Source: Symsagittifera roscoffensis | Taxonomy: Eukaryota > Xenacoelomorpha > Acoela > Convolutidae | Assembly: GCF_963678635.1 (NCBI RefSeq) | Contig: NC_087065.1 | Location: 12,607,579-12,671,578, forward strand | Reading direction: 5' to 3' | DNA: 64,000 nt | Shown here: positions 11,252 to 23,121 of the stretch, piece by piece | How the letters are laid out: each line of letters opens with the position of its first letter | Position numbering within the stretch: the first letter of the stretch is position 1 | Program-made: the position numbers and the translations under genes | Notes under the pieces: generated by a model | Seen by the model: the letters and a program-made list of their open reading frames with translations, nothing else | What the model was told of the DNA's origin: nothing | Databases searched by the model: none

Positions 11252-12427
11252 CATGCAAAAAGACCCGTTGAGTACCTTCTGGGGGAGGACTCTATTTCAC
11301 CGTGCGCCGTACGCCTTCCGATAGGTTGGGTTTTAAGTGGTCCGCTACCGCCGTCCTTCATGTCGAACTCGTCTTGCTTTAAGTGTGTTGTCGAAGACAT
11401 GTCTCTTGCGGACCAAATTAAAACTTGGTATGAGTTGGAGTCGTACGGAGCCTTCAAGCAAGTAGATGCCCGTTCTGCCGCCGACAAACGCGCTTTGTCC
11501 GTTTTGAAAAATGATACCTTTCACGATGGTGAGAGGTACATTGTACCAATGCTTTGGAACGATAAAGAAAGTACTTTACCGAAAAACTATTTTTCCTCCT
11601 TAGCTCGTATGGAGCCTCCCGCCACAAAAAGCGAAGAGAAGGTTGATCTTCTTCACGGACTCCAGACTGTAATTAAAGTCTTTGGAAAGAAGGCTAGATA
11701 AAGATCCGTCGCTCCGTGAGAAATACGCCGAAACAATTAGAGATGATATACAAAAAGGATATGTCATAACCGTTTAGGCGCACGAGCCCAAATCACGAGC
11801 CGATCGTGAGTGGTATCTCCCGCATCACCCGGTGTTGAACCCAAATAAACCAAGTAAGGTTCGCCGAGTCCTCAATAGTGCATCGAAGTGTCATGGCGCT
11901 TCCTAGAACAAATCTCTGTTGGTTGACCCGGATCTCCTTCAAAACCTCATTTTGTACTTTTAAGATTCCGTCAGCATAAACACGCCGTTTCAGCTGACAT
12001 TGAACGGATGTTTTTACAGTCTGGAGTCCGTGAAGAAGATCAACCTTCTCTTCGCTTTTTGTGGCGGGAGGACCCCACATCAAGTGTGGTAGTTCACCAA
12101 TACACGTGTCACATTTTTGGTGCTCGTGACTCGCCGACTTGTGCGAATTTTGCTTTGCAGAAGACTGCATCGGTTCATCAAGCTGAGTACCCCGAAGCTG
12201 CTTCGGCTGTTGTCCAGAAGATTTATATGGATGATTATCTGGATTTTTTTCAAAACAGGGATGACGCCTTGGAATTAGGCAGGGATTTAATTTCGCTGCT
12301 TAAACTAGGTGGGTTTCGTTTGACAAAATTTGTCAGCAAGGTGCCCGATGTAACATACGCTCTTGATCCGGACAACCGTGAGTCCAATTCCTCTGTTAAA
12401 GATATTTATAGGAGTCCAGACCAGTAG
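11252..12427 (+). pseudogene. BEL/Pao reverse transcriptase (broken)
   Basis: The RT is spread over frames at 11360-11701 and 12008-12427 with stops between. The N-terminal part contains a linker with DSISPCAVRLPIGWVLSG. The C-terminal part has the Pao-type segment REEDQPSLRFLWRE and the catalytic box IYMDDYLDF, with YMDD at 12224-12235. A 56-bp perfect inverted copy of 12016-12071 sits at 11615-11670 and replaces expected RT sequence, so the first half is scrambled. The frame between 11702 and 12007 has several stops. It is not functional. Confidence 0.75.
11615..11670 (-). repeat. 56-bp inverted copy of RT sequence 12016-12071
   Basis: The segment beginning CCTCCCGCCACAAAAAGCG is the exact reverse complement of 12016-12071. 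The sense copy encodes a genuine RT segment, so the copy at 11615 is the foreign one. Confidence 0.85.
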
Positions 12428-12524
12428 TCGCATGTTCTCGGTCTTAAGTGAGATCACGTAAGATACCTAAGTCGTTAGTAGAAGGGTTGATCGTCCACTA
12501 GACAAAGCAGCCACCCAGCGTACC

Positions 12525-13092
12525 GTGTTGAGTTTTGTTTCCTCTGTTTTTGATTCAATTGGATCAGTGGCCCCGTATACCGTGAAGAATCGCCTTCTAT
12601 TAAAAGATATCTGGCGAATCAGCGGTCAAAAATGGGACAATGATCTCCCAGAGGAAATCAAAAAGCAGTTCCTTGAGTGGCATTCAGGTCTTCAATTGTT
12701 AGGTTCTCTGACAATACCTCGTAACTATTTCACTGACGCTTTCGACCGAACAGAACTTCACATGTTCGGTGATAGTTCGCAGGTTGTTTTCTGTGCCGTC
12801 GCTTTCCTTCGTGCGCGACTTGCGTCAGACCGAATTAGCCTTTGTCTTTGGCAAAGCCCGCGTTGCGCCTATGAAAGCGCTATCTATTCCAAAGTTAGAG
12901 CTTCAAGCGGATTTTTTTACAACCCGTTTAAAAGAAGAAATTTTGAAAGGTCTTACTTTCAAAGTTACGGATATTTTCATGTGGACAGATAGTACCACTG
13001 TTCTTCATTGGCTTAACTCCTGTAATAAACTACCCGCTTTTGTTGGTAATAGCACTGGTGAGATTCTGGAGTCTACCACCACTGATCAGTGA
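12525..13092 (+). pseudogene. BEL/Pao RNase H region (broken)
   Basis: The frame 12525-12992 begins LSFVSSVFDSIGSVAPYT, the connection typical after Pao RT, and reaches ELHMFGDSSQ, the RNase H start with its first acidic residue. Near 12785 coding switches to another frame (12769-13092), which carries PKLELQADFFTTRL and DIFMWTDSTTVLHWL. This means one frameshift in the RNase H domain. Confidence 0.7.
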
Positions 13093-13094
13093 CA

Positions 13095-14742
13095 TCACAT
13101 ACTTAGCGGTGATAACCCAGCTGATACCGGAACACGAGGGATTTCTTCGGAAGCCCTCAAGGAAAGCAGCTGGGTTAATGGCCCTAGTATACTGAGGACA
13201 ATTGATTGGCCGTTCAAGCCCGATTCAAGGGTTATTGATAAAATAAGACTCAAAGGACCTTCATGTGATATCAACATTTGTCTGGAAAAATCGTCAAATT
13301 TCGTCGTCGATGTTTTGACAGAAAAAAATCTTCCATTCGGAAAATGGGAGAGATTCAATTCAATTGTAAAATACAAACGTACAGTAGCATTTTTGTTAAG
13401 ATGTCTGCCATCCCATAAACATTTCCGGTCGAGTATAGTAGAAATTACCGACCCGTGTGAAATGGACATTGCTGAACAGAAGGTCATTTACCTGTCCCAG
13501 GGTGAGACATTCCCTAGCGAGCTAAAACTACTAAGATCCGGTAAAGTTATCACGAGGAATAGTCGGATCGCCAAGTATTCGCCGTTCATTGGACCAGCTG
13601 GCATCCTTCGCTCAGCTGGCATCCTTCGCTTGGCTAATTCCGATTTCGATAGCAAGCATCCGATTATACTTGATGCACGTCACGCGATTGTTCGTTTATT
13701 GGTTAGACACTTGCATGTTAGGAACTTCCATCAAGGCTTGGATTACAAGCGTGCGGTGGTTCATTTGAAATACGTTGTGTTAAATTTGCGATGGTTGCTG
13801 CGAAACATTGAAAATACTTGCGTTGCGTGTCGAAAACGCAAACCGTAACTCCCACAATGTCTGATCTGCCCATTGAAAGGCTGGGTTACAAGCAACCTCC
13901 TTTCTCTAACACAAGTGTCGACTACTATGGGCCGTTCCTAGTTCCGATCCGGAGATGAACGGAAAAGAGATGGGTTTTTTGTTCACCTGTCTCACTACTA
14001 GAGCGGTGCACATTGAGCGGTGCACTACTTTGGGCCGTTCCTAGTTCCGATCCGGAGAAGAACGGAAAAGAGATGGGGTTTTTTTGTTCACCTGTCTCAC
14101 TACTAGAGCGGTGCACATTTGGTCCCCTCTCTCGACACAAGCTCCTGTGTTATTGGGGTGGAGAGGTTTATTGCACGTCGCGGTACTCCGACTACCATCA
14201 TGTCCGACAACGGCACGAACTTTGTTGGCGCTTAGAAAGAGCTCTTAGCTTGCGTTGAGAGTTGGAACAAGCTCGCACCCGCTGTTTTTTGTCCAGAAAG
14301 GGGTCAAGTGGAAATTAAATCCACCCAGCGCACCGCACCATGGTGGCTTATGGGAGCGATTAGTTCGGAGTGTCAAGCGTGTTTTGTATGACATTTTAGG
14401 CAACAGAAGAGTAACTGAGGAGGTTCTAAGAACCACGCTGTGCCTTGTTGAGCCATCACTTAACGCTAGACCGATAACAGCCATTAGTTCCAATCTGCTA
14501 GATCTAGAGGCGTTGACCCCGAATCATTTTATCCTTGGTCAACACGCAGCGAGTTTTCCGTCGCTAAGTTTCGAAGAAAACTTCGAGCATAAGAAGCGGT
14601 TCGCCAGAGCGCAAAAGTACGCTAACGCAATATGGACACGGTGGATGCGGGAATACATTCCTTCCCTCAATAAGAGGGCAAAGTGGCACAACCCATCAGA
14701 CGTTAAGTTGAAAGCCGGCGACTTGGTTTGGGTCATAGCCTG
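13095..14742 (+). pseudogene. BEL/Pao integrase (broken, with a tandem duplication)
   Basis: The zinc-binding part (LVRHLHVRNFHQGLDYK ... CVACRKR) lies at about 13650-13848. The catalytic core is split. A block with the DYYGPF-like segment is duplicated at 13921 and again 103 bp later, TTIMSDNGTNF follows near 14190 in one frame, and HHGGLWERLVRSVKRVL follows in another from 14255. The last part (LNKRAKWHNPSDVKLKAGD) matches the conserved end of Pao integrases. Stops and shifts make it inactive. Confidence 0.75.
13921..14118. repeat. ~100-bp tandem duplication inside the BEL/Pao integrase
   Basis: GGGCCGTTCCTAGTTCCGAT occurs at 13929 and 14032, and the similarity extends through CACTACTAGAGCGGTGCACA in both units. 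The offset is 103 bp. Confidence 0.75.
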
Positions 14743-14872
14743 ACACTCCACGTGGACATTATCCACTCGCACGTATCGTAAGACTGCACTATGGCAAGGA
14801 CGGATGCGCGAGATACCCCGACATAAAGACCGTTACGAGCGAACTGACCCGCCCGACCGTTCTTCCTTGTTT

Positions 14873-14884
14873 AGGGGTGGAGGA
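14873..14884 (+). other. Polypurine tract of the BEL/Pao element
   Basis: AGGGGTGGAGGA directly abuts the TG that opens the 3' LTR, which is the expected position of the plus-strand primer. Confidence 0.7.
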
Positions 14885-15382
14885 TGAGGCAGCGCAAATG
14901 CAACGAGTATAAATGTAGCATATAAAATGAACCAAAATATAAATGCATATAGGGACAATAGCCGAGCGTATACAGGGTGCGTCCCGGCGGGTTCGGCGCC
15001 GGTTCGAATCCCGCCTAGGTCACTTCCTTCCGAGAACTCAAATATGCTCCGAACTTGATGGGACGCTCCGTAACCAGTGTCGAACTCCCCCCCCCCCCCC
15101 CCAAAAAAAAACCTATGTTAACCGTCTTTTCGCTCTAATTTGGTTCAGCCTTTATTAAGGCTGACCGGCAAAAAGAGCGATTTGTCTGAAGGACAAATAA
15201 TGGCCATTTAACAGCTTGCTTCGAGTTATTCAGATGTTTCTGGCCGATGTTAACAATGATAAAGTATGTTAAAAATATCGTTATGTTACGAAATCTCCGG
15301 AGTGATTTTGCCGAGAAAATACACATTATTTCAAGTGTTTAAAAACGTTTTTTTTTACGAATTGTGGAGTTTGACGCGCACA
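14885..15382 (+). repeat. 3' LTR of the BEL/Pao element
   Basis: It is the direct partner of 6065-6569, with the A-like box at 14959-14976, the perfect B box at 15001-15011 and the same C-run/A-run. It ends GCGCACA, followed by the TATAT duplication. Confidence 0.9.
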
Positions 15383-15487
15383 TATATACACCGGCCGAAT
15401 CAAAACTGCCACCCAGTAAGACTAAAAACTAAGAAGTTATTATCTGTTTTCGACGAAAGAAACAACTGAAAATCAAAGAACGCTTAC

Positions 15488-18400
15488 CGTACACATCAAT
15501 AACATGTAAGCAGAAGCTGTACAGCAGCCACGAGCGCAACTTGGTAAATTTGCCATCAAATTCTTATTTCAACAAGCTTGTTTACAGGAAAAAATGTCTA
15601 GTACGCGATTACAACACCTTTGCTTACCACAAGGGTAAAAATTAGTTTACATTTACCTTCAGCTGCACTCATCTCTTGATCGTCGTGAGATACAAGCGAG
15701 TTGGAAACATCAAAAAGTGCTTAAATTGTTTAAACCGAGTATTTCACAAGAGGTCATTATATATCAAAAAAGAACATCAAAAGTAACATCAACAAACAAA
15801 AACACAACAATAGTTCCTCATTGATGTTCTCATTTTTTGTTCGCCAGTTCTTCATAGCTAAAGAGATGTTCACTTCATATATGAACAAGAAGCCTCATTC
15901 AGAAAATTTCAAGTCCGATGCCACTAGATTAAAACATCTTCCATATTATCTGAATGTTTTTGTTCCAAATTTTTTCACTTAATCGCCAAATTGCTTTTCT
16001 CCCTTCCGGCGCATACCCCTAAAACAAATAAAATTATCTCAAGGTGAAATCGCAAATTTGCGTTTCTCTGCTTCTTGTTGAATACGTTCTCTCAATGACT
16101 TTCTATAAACTAGCTCTTAATACTTAAGACTTGTTATTTGAATCTTAACAATAATACACTTAACCTCAGCTCGGCAGCTTGATTCAAATTGCGTTCATGC
16201 ATTCTGAAACAATTGTTCAACACTTTGAACGCTTCCTTGGCGTCAAAAACTGATTCTCCGACAGACGACATGTTACTCCCCGTTTCCTTCACGGACAAGC
16301 TGTCAGGGGATCCGAGTGATTTCTGAAAGCACAACAGAAATGTTTGATTCAATTAGCAACAACAGCAACTGTGATAACAAGTACAAGGCACAGCCAGCTG
16401 AATGAAAGCCGAAAAAAAGCTTATCGAAAAAAATTCAAACTTAGCAAACAGAAAGTTAGAAAAAAGCCGATTAACTCAGCGAAAACGAAAAAAAAAGAAA
16501 CCAAAAAAAACCATTCACTAAACAATTTTAAGTTTTTGAATTTCAGAAAAAAAATCAAGAATTTCTTTATAATTGAACTTTCAAATCATAGAATTGACCC
16601 ACTTTGAGAAAACTAAATCAAGGCGTAATTTTTTATATTCGGCTGAGTAATTTATAATTCCTCCGGGAGTTTCGTAATTGAAGAGCGTTGTTCCTTCCTT
16701 ACAGCAAAAAAAAAATCACGAATCAAGCCGCAAAATAAAGAAGGAAATAATAAAACCATTTCTTGACCGAAGTTTTTATTTGGCAATTCTATTAACTTCA
16801 TTTTCCTACAAAAAAAAACAAAATTTTTTCGAATTTTAAGCATTTTCTACAATTTTTCGAGTTTGTAGAACAATTTATGATTGACACTGGATCAAAAGTT
16901 AGATTTTCATCCACTGGGAAATCTGAAAACTAAATTGCATTTTCAAAACTAGAAGTCGACCACGTTTTTTGTGATCTTTACACTTCTAGTGTCCGATAGT
17001 GGAGGTGCCTTCCTTGTACACAGAGGTAGCGCTGCATTTCGCAAACACTAGCGCGAAAACGACAAAAAAAAAACAGCTCTAAAAAGTGATAAAATAGAAA
17101 CAAAACTTGAAAATTAAAAATTTTGCTGTGGCGGATTCCATCCTACAGCCAGGAGAGTTAGAGCGCCTTTTCGACGCATCTGGCCCACAGGCCCTTGACC
17201 ATTTACTAACAAAAGCCATAAACAAAGCAGCTACATATGCAATTAAATTGCCAATGCAATGCAGCAAAAGTGGCACCAAATACAGATGGACACAAATTTG
17301 CAAGTAATTATTTAGAATATATCAGACTGAAGGTACCCACGCTAAGTTTGCATATAAAAAATTGGAAAGCATTAATCCGCATTATATATAAATTATGCAT
17401 TTCAAAAAATTGAGAGATATATAGATAGCTTTCTTTCTATCATTTGAACAAGGAGAAATGCATCAAATGTGTCTACTTATTAATAATCGAATGTTAAGCA
17501 CATGCTATCAAAAAGCCGTTAAGGTGGCACCAAAAGTGACACCAATATTTGCGACTCAGGTCAGAAAAAAAGAATAGTCGCACTATTACACTAACTCCCA
17601 CTAAATTTCGCTGCTGTAATTATGTACTGTTGCTTAAAAAAAGCTTTTTCCGGTTCATTTGATGAATTAAAAAGCATCAACTGTGTTAACTCATTAGTAA
17701 TCGAATGTCTAAGCGGCACCAGTATTTGCGACTTGGGTTGTAAAAAAAGAACACTGGTACTATTACACTACGCTCGCTAAAGCTGGCAAGTATAATCACG
17801 GCATATATAAGAGTCTGAATTTTCATCGAATCAAATTGAGAACACCGAATCAATATATTTTTTATCCAGGTCTTTTATCCAAAAATAAAAACCACTTTTG
17901 AAACTTTGAGTCGAGCTCCATTTCTTTGCAATTAATTATCGGAGATTGTATTTTGCCGTCCAATTTTTCAATGAATCAGATTATGAGCTTAAACGAAAAG
18001 TCAAAACATGTTTTCACCATTTCAAATCTTTTTCGAGAAACAGAAAAAGAGCATCGACCGTAATGAAAGAAAACCCAATTCGTTTATTATCAATTAAAAT
18101 ATTACGCCTCAGTGTAGTCTTGGACTCACTCGAACTCTTTGCAGACTAGGGAGGTTCTGGGAACACGACAGCAGTTGGTCATATTTGGTTAGGTAGTCGC
18201 GACGTCCATCCCACAGACACTCCGCAAAACACCTACAATAGCGAACAAAATTATGTGTTTATTCTTTTCTCACTTGGCTCAATTCTTTACCCTTTTAATC
18301 TGCATTTCCCACACTTTAAGGCATGGCAACAATTAGTTGCAGACGGAAATTCGTCGCGATAAGAAAAAGCAACATTTTGTCGCAATCCAATATAATCAGA

Positions 18401-21400
18401 ATTTATTGCTTTTTAGTTCCGTGAAACATTGCATATAAAATCCCACACCCACTGAAGAATAGCTATGTGGCCGCCGTGCATTTTAAACTTTTTTTGCCAT
18501 TTAGTTATGTAAAATTACCGCACACTACTCAGCGAAAAAATTTCGCTTTCAGAAGACCCAAGTAATTTAGACCATTAAACCAGGAGGGAAAGCAATAACA
18601 GGCAATATATTCACATCTATGTTAATTGCTATTTTTATGAGTATTTGATACACCATGCCCTTCGTGCACTTTTTAGAATTCAGATTGCATTGTCAAGCCT
18701 ATAAATGTGCTGTTTCGATATCTGTTTGTCGATATAAAGAGGCACTTAGCCTAGTAGTAGGGTGTTCACTTGAAGATTGCCAGATCTGGTAATGGATACC
18801 CTGCCACGGCAATGACAGTGTCAACAAAATAACTCAGTCTGGAATGTGGGGAAATATTAGAAACGGACTCTGCTTAGAGAGACTGGATAGCCTTTCAGAT
18901 CCTCTCCAAAATCACAGAAACCACAATAATAATCATAATATTACCTTCCGATGAACACCAAGTCTCTTTTTGCTCCGTCCGAGGGCGAGAAGTCAATCAG
19001 ATGGTGCAAGTTTGAAATAAGCACCATCCAACAGTGTCCAAAAACTGCCTTCTTAAGTTTCTGTGTTTTGTCTCCAGCTGAGTCACATAGCACCATTAGA
19101 GTTCGAACTATTTCAGAAATCTCGCTACAAACACAATCAAGTCTCTTCTTTCATTGCGAGTGATAAAACTGGTCAAACCACATTGAAATTTTCTCAACTC
19201 CCATTTTTTACCTTCACGACATTTCTGCATTTTAATAGTAAATTTGAAATGAACACTACCAAAAAAAGTGGAAGCCTCTCGTTTATTTACACTCAATGAG
19301 CGTTTTGAAACTTTACCTAAGCTATTAAATAAAATAATTCTCAAATTATTCTAGCTTTAAAAGCATAAGGAGAATCAACTCACCTATACTTTAGGATTTT
19401 GGCGAACAAGTACACAACATACGGCAACATCTTCTCCTGGCATATCTCAACAGCTGAAGGGCTGGAAACCAAGTGGACCTTTCGGTCCGTCTTCTTATCT
19501 GACTTCCTGACTGGTTCGCACATGAGGAATCTGTCGTATGCTTCCGGATCCTTGGCGACTCTACTCGGAGCTTCCTCTTCTGGCTTCACATAGAACACCG
19601 CTTGCTTCGGAATGAGCAGATTTTCCATGTGAAATATTCTACAACAAAAGTGATGCAATTTACTAATAGTTTTTGACAGGAGCGTCTCAGATAAACGGTA
19701 CTGAAATAATTTATAATATATCACCAACCATTTGAGCGATTGTGACCAAAACGGATATCTTTTGAAAAATTTGGTGACTTTTGAACCATGACAGTCGAAA
19801 ATGTTTCCAGAAACCGTCGGATCTTGCTAAATAACTCCCCCTTTTGCAAAACGGGGGATTCGTTACAAGGTACAAAATTCGTATAAGCTGTAGTTAGTAT
19901 ATAACTGTTCAATTCTTTCTCAATAAGGGAGGCGCCATACAATTAACAAGATCCAAACAACAGATCAAAACCTAGCCAACTAAAAGTTGGAAAAAATTCA
20001 ATGAACAAAGTAAAGAAAAAAACATCCGACTTGTTTTTTTTATAACAAGCTCAACTTTCGACATTTAAAGAAACAACACATATGGCCTGAAAGATATTTG
20101 AATATCTAGTAATTTTTGATTGACCCTTTTTTGATGAAACTAACCCAAATTGAGAAAATTGATCAATAGGTAAAAACTTAATTTCGCTAAAAATTGATTC
20201 CACTTTCGAAACTAGAGGTAGGTCACGTTTTTCGTGACCTTTACAATTCCGCTGATCACTTGTGGAGTTTGCCTTCTTTTTAACACAGGAAATGAACTGA
20301 AAAAATAAGCAGACAAGCAATAGTCAGACAATACAACTTTTCCCGGAAAAATTCAGATTTATATCTACTAAAAAAAAGGTCCGGGGAAAAAGTCTAGTTG
20401 CCAATTACCAGACACTTGCTCTCGCAAGTGTAAAAATAGTTTTGGATCTGATAATTGATGAAAACTCAAAAGAACTACAAAGACTAGTAACTCATATGCT
20501 TCCTATCTCATAATTGACACTGATAATATCATTTTAAAAATGAAAATATAAGAATGATACTGTCTCTGTAGCTTTCTTGGATCCAAATGACGGACCAAAT
20601 GATGGAAAAAAATATATATTTTTTTCAAGTTCAAATTTATTTAAATTTTTTCGAAGAGTTCTAAGTGGGGTTAAGTTTGAGCATCCGAACAATTAAATCA
20701 GGGGATAATGTCTCAACGCTCTCATAAACAATATCAAAACTTCGTACGAAACGCAGCATTAGATAAATAAGCCGACAGAATTAAAGCAGACAGCCAATTA
20801 GCTGAAAATCAACCAAAATTGTTAGGCAAAAATTTTTGTTGGAAAATATACATGTACTACCCAAATAGTATCCACGAAAGCCATAAAGGTACTGAAATCA
20901 AGGTGGTAAAGACAGTTTGGAAATTAAACCGAGAGCTAAATCGAAAACCGAAAAATCATCAGCAAAAAAGTAATATCGATGTTTTATAGCTATATATACA
21001 ACCAATCTATCAAAATGTTTGAAGATAGTTTAAAAAAACAACATGCCATGACAATAGAGTGCAAAAATAGCATCAGAACAAAACTTACCAAGCGGTAACA
21101 AAACAGAAAAAACCTTAGCAGAAACCCTTATGCCAAAAAATTCCTAAAAAAAATTTGAGCCCCATTCTCCTCAGAATTCACACGCACGTAAAAACTTTCT
21201 TCGGTCATCAAACGATGCAAATTGGGGCCACTAAGTAGATATAAAATAAGCCGAAACCGATCAAGAAAAAAAATTAAAAAAACGAGATTTTAACAAATCG
21301 AGCTGGTAAAATTACAACCAATGTAAACAACATATTACGATTCCGCCGGATTTTCAAAAAGATTTAAAAAAAGCAAAACAACTACAATGAAATTCTTTGC

Positions 21401-23121
21401 ATAAAAAATAAACGATTCTAAGATCTGACAACTAAGCCGACAACACATGAGCTGACAAATAATAGGCCAAAATTTTTTGAACCGAAACTTTCACCGTTTA
21501 AAAAATAGGTCCTGGTCAGACTCAAACCCAGGACCTTTGCATTTCCAGGCGTATTCATTACCTCCAGACTAAGTGTGCAGGATACAGTAAGAAAATTGAA
21601 TTCGTTTTGAACCAAGGTACCACCAGGAGTCGATAAGTCCTGTGGAAAAAGTTGTTTACGGGAAAAAAGTCTACTACCCGCTCGAAGCAAAACCGAAAAG
21701 AACGTTTGGCAATTACTAACTAAATGTTTGTTCACCAAAACTATGACGCCGTGCTTGGGGAACTTTTGTTTGTTCCCACACTAAACTGGTATCAAATAAA
21801 CTGGACAAAATTTTAAATTTACCTTTAGCGGATTTTGAGTTCAAGTGTTTGATACAGATTTGGATTGAGTCAAAATAATTTTCGGCGCTGTTGAAGAACT
21901 TTATGTTTTCGGCACTGTTGCACATCGGCACTGTTGTTTTGCCTACCAACAAAAAAGTTGTATACATCAGTTGTCTGACGACAAGAAAAGGCAAGTTATA
22001 CCAGAGAAATTGTTTTATTCGGGGGAAATCCCCATGCATGAACAAACGTCTTTTTTGTCCAGAATATGTCGAACCCCTCCTTCCTCCGGTAATTATCGAA
22101 CCACAGCGAATTAAGCACAGTAGACTAAAGCTGCTCTGTAAAAACACTTCTAGAGAAGAGAGTTTTCGAGCGGATCTCCTGAACAAAACGGGCGGATTTT
22201 TTTTTAATGTATGAAGTCAAGATGAAAGATTACGTGTCGGTTTTGGTGCAAAAAAATAAAGCGAAAAAAAAAACAAAAGAACATCTAAAAAGAGTGTTTC
22301 AGGCAAACAAAACACTTAATATTAGTTTGACCTGTTTGACCCTATGAGCTAAGTCCGCTGATGAATACCATCCCAAATCTCGCTGAATATTCTCTTGAAC
22401 ATTAAAATTGAACATTTCAGGGATAAATTCTCTTGAACTTATCCCTGAAACTTCACATCAACCCAACTTTAACAGAAATTTAAACCAAAGTTTGCAACAA
22501 CGACAAAAACTGCGCCCTACTTTGAGTACAAGTCCTGATATCTGTTAGACACTGCCAACATGTCACATTGAAGTGTTTCACCTGGTAGAAAACGATTAGA
22601 TTTTTGCATAAAATCTCTAAATGGTAATTATTAGCAAAATTAATATTAGTTTGACCTGTCGCAGGTAAATTAATACTTCCATTAGTATCACGGTTTAAAA
22701 TCACAGATGATATTACGGACAAGTACAAAAATAATTGATTTCCAAATGTCATTTAAAACTAAAATTGATTTTAGAAGACTATCTAACTCTTGCAAAAATT
22801 CTGAATATTAGCTTATAAAACTTCGCTCCTCGGAAAAGTGGAACACTTACTTGTTTCATCTTCGGTGCACTCCATATACAACTGGAGGTGTTTCGGCATT
22901 TCAGATGCCTTCATTGATCTATAGACTAACATGGCCGCTTTCCGCTCAGCCTCAGAGTAACTGTCAGAGGAGAGAAAAGTGAAATTGGCCACTGTGCTGC
23001 AACTGGAGTCCTCGTACACTTTCACTGCCAGTGGGTAGTAAATCACTTCCTCTCTAAACTCACAAAACAACTTGGTTGAACAGATTTTTATTCCGACCAC
23101 TCGGAGAGTGAAATGGATCAT
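15488..23121 (-). CDS. Eight-exon gene, at least 390 aa, function unknown
   Basis: I assembled this from splice sites. In transcript order the exons are 23121-22851, 22581-22521, 19638-19384, 19124-18945, 18232-18130, 16322-16160, 15719-15657 and 15562-15488. Every intron is GT-AG (donors such as GTAAGT, GTGAGT, GTAAGC; acceptors such as TTGTTGTAG, TGTGCTTTCAG) and phases agree at all seven junctions. The ATG at 23119-23121 is my start choice because no acceptor lies just upstream. The protein reads as soluble and helical (PYVVYLFAKILKY, AVFGHCWMVLISNLHHLID, EAFKVLNNCFRMHERN), with no signal peptide. I do not recognise the family. The last exon has a good donor (GTAAGC), so more exons may exist; without splicing the frame stops at 15429-15431. 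The BEL/Pao insertion starts 105 bp further along. The junction 16160 (donor GTGTAT) is the weakest. Confidence 0.65.
16860..17110. repeat. Dispersed repeat family A, intronic copy
   Basis: It shares AACTAGAAGTCGACCACG and the phrase CTTCTAGTGTCCGATAGTG plus GGTAGCGCTGC with the copy at 24960-25270. Shorter relatives lie at 5810-5900 and 20130-20300. It sits in the intron between exons 16322 and 18130. The 66-codon frame at 17107-17307 just after it has no support as a gene. Confidence 0.55.
17440..17800. repeat. Degenerate tandem repeat in intron
   Basis: Two diverged units share ATCGAATGT, GGCACCA, ATTTGCGACT and a GTACTATTACACTA-type string at about 200 bp spacing. No coding capacity is seen. 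Confidence 0.4.
18735..18943 (+). repeat. tRNA-derived SINE-like element
   Basis: The head GGCACTTAGCCTAGTAGTAG resembles an A box, and GGTAATGGATACCC about 50 bp on resembles a degenerate B box. The unit ends in an AATAATAATCATAATATT tail next to the splice donor at 18943-18944. It lies in the 712-bp intron of the minus-strand gene. Confidence 0.5.
20100..20300. repeat. Dispersed repeat family A, second intronic copy
   Basis: It contains AACTAGAGGTAGGTCACGTTTTTCGTGACC and a CCTTCTTTTTAACACAG-like end, matching family A at lower identity. It lies in the 2.9-kb intron 19639-22520. Confidence 0.4.
21440..21570 (-). repeat. tRNA-derived SINE-like element
   Basis: On the minus strand TTAGTCTGGAGGTAATG (A-box-like) precedes GGGTTTGAGTCTG (B-box-like) at tRNA spacing. 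Similar heads occur on the minus strand near 26130-26360 and 26600-26690. The surrounding intron sequence 20301-22520 shows no exon that I can support. Confidence 0.5.

Larger units (their letters stand above)
6065..15382 (+). mobile_element. BEL/Pao LTR retrotransposon, full length but decayed
   Basis: The element is bounded by ~500-bp direct LTRs (6065-6569 and 14885-15382) that start with TG and end with CA. A 5-bp target duplication TATAT lies at 6060-6064 and 15383-15387. A primer-binding site starts 3 bp inside the 5' LTR, and a purine-rich tract AGGGGTGGAGGA abuts the 3' LTR. In order, the interior encodes a coiled, Gln/Ser-rich gag, a DUF1759-like gag domain with zinc knuckles, a Pao-type protease, RT with YMDD, RNase H and integrase, which is the BEL/Pao order. 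Many stops, frame changes and local duplications break the frames. The LTRs differ at roughly 25 positions, so the insertion is old and almost certainly inactive. Confidence 0.92.

Noticed and set aside
17107-17307. A 66-codon plus-strand gene
   Set aside because: It is inside an intron of the minus-strand gene next to a dispersed repeat, with no domain and no splice partners.
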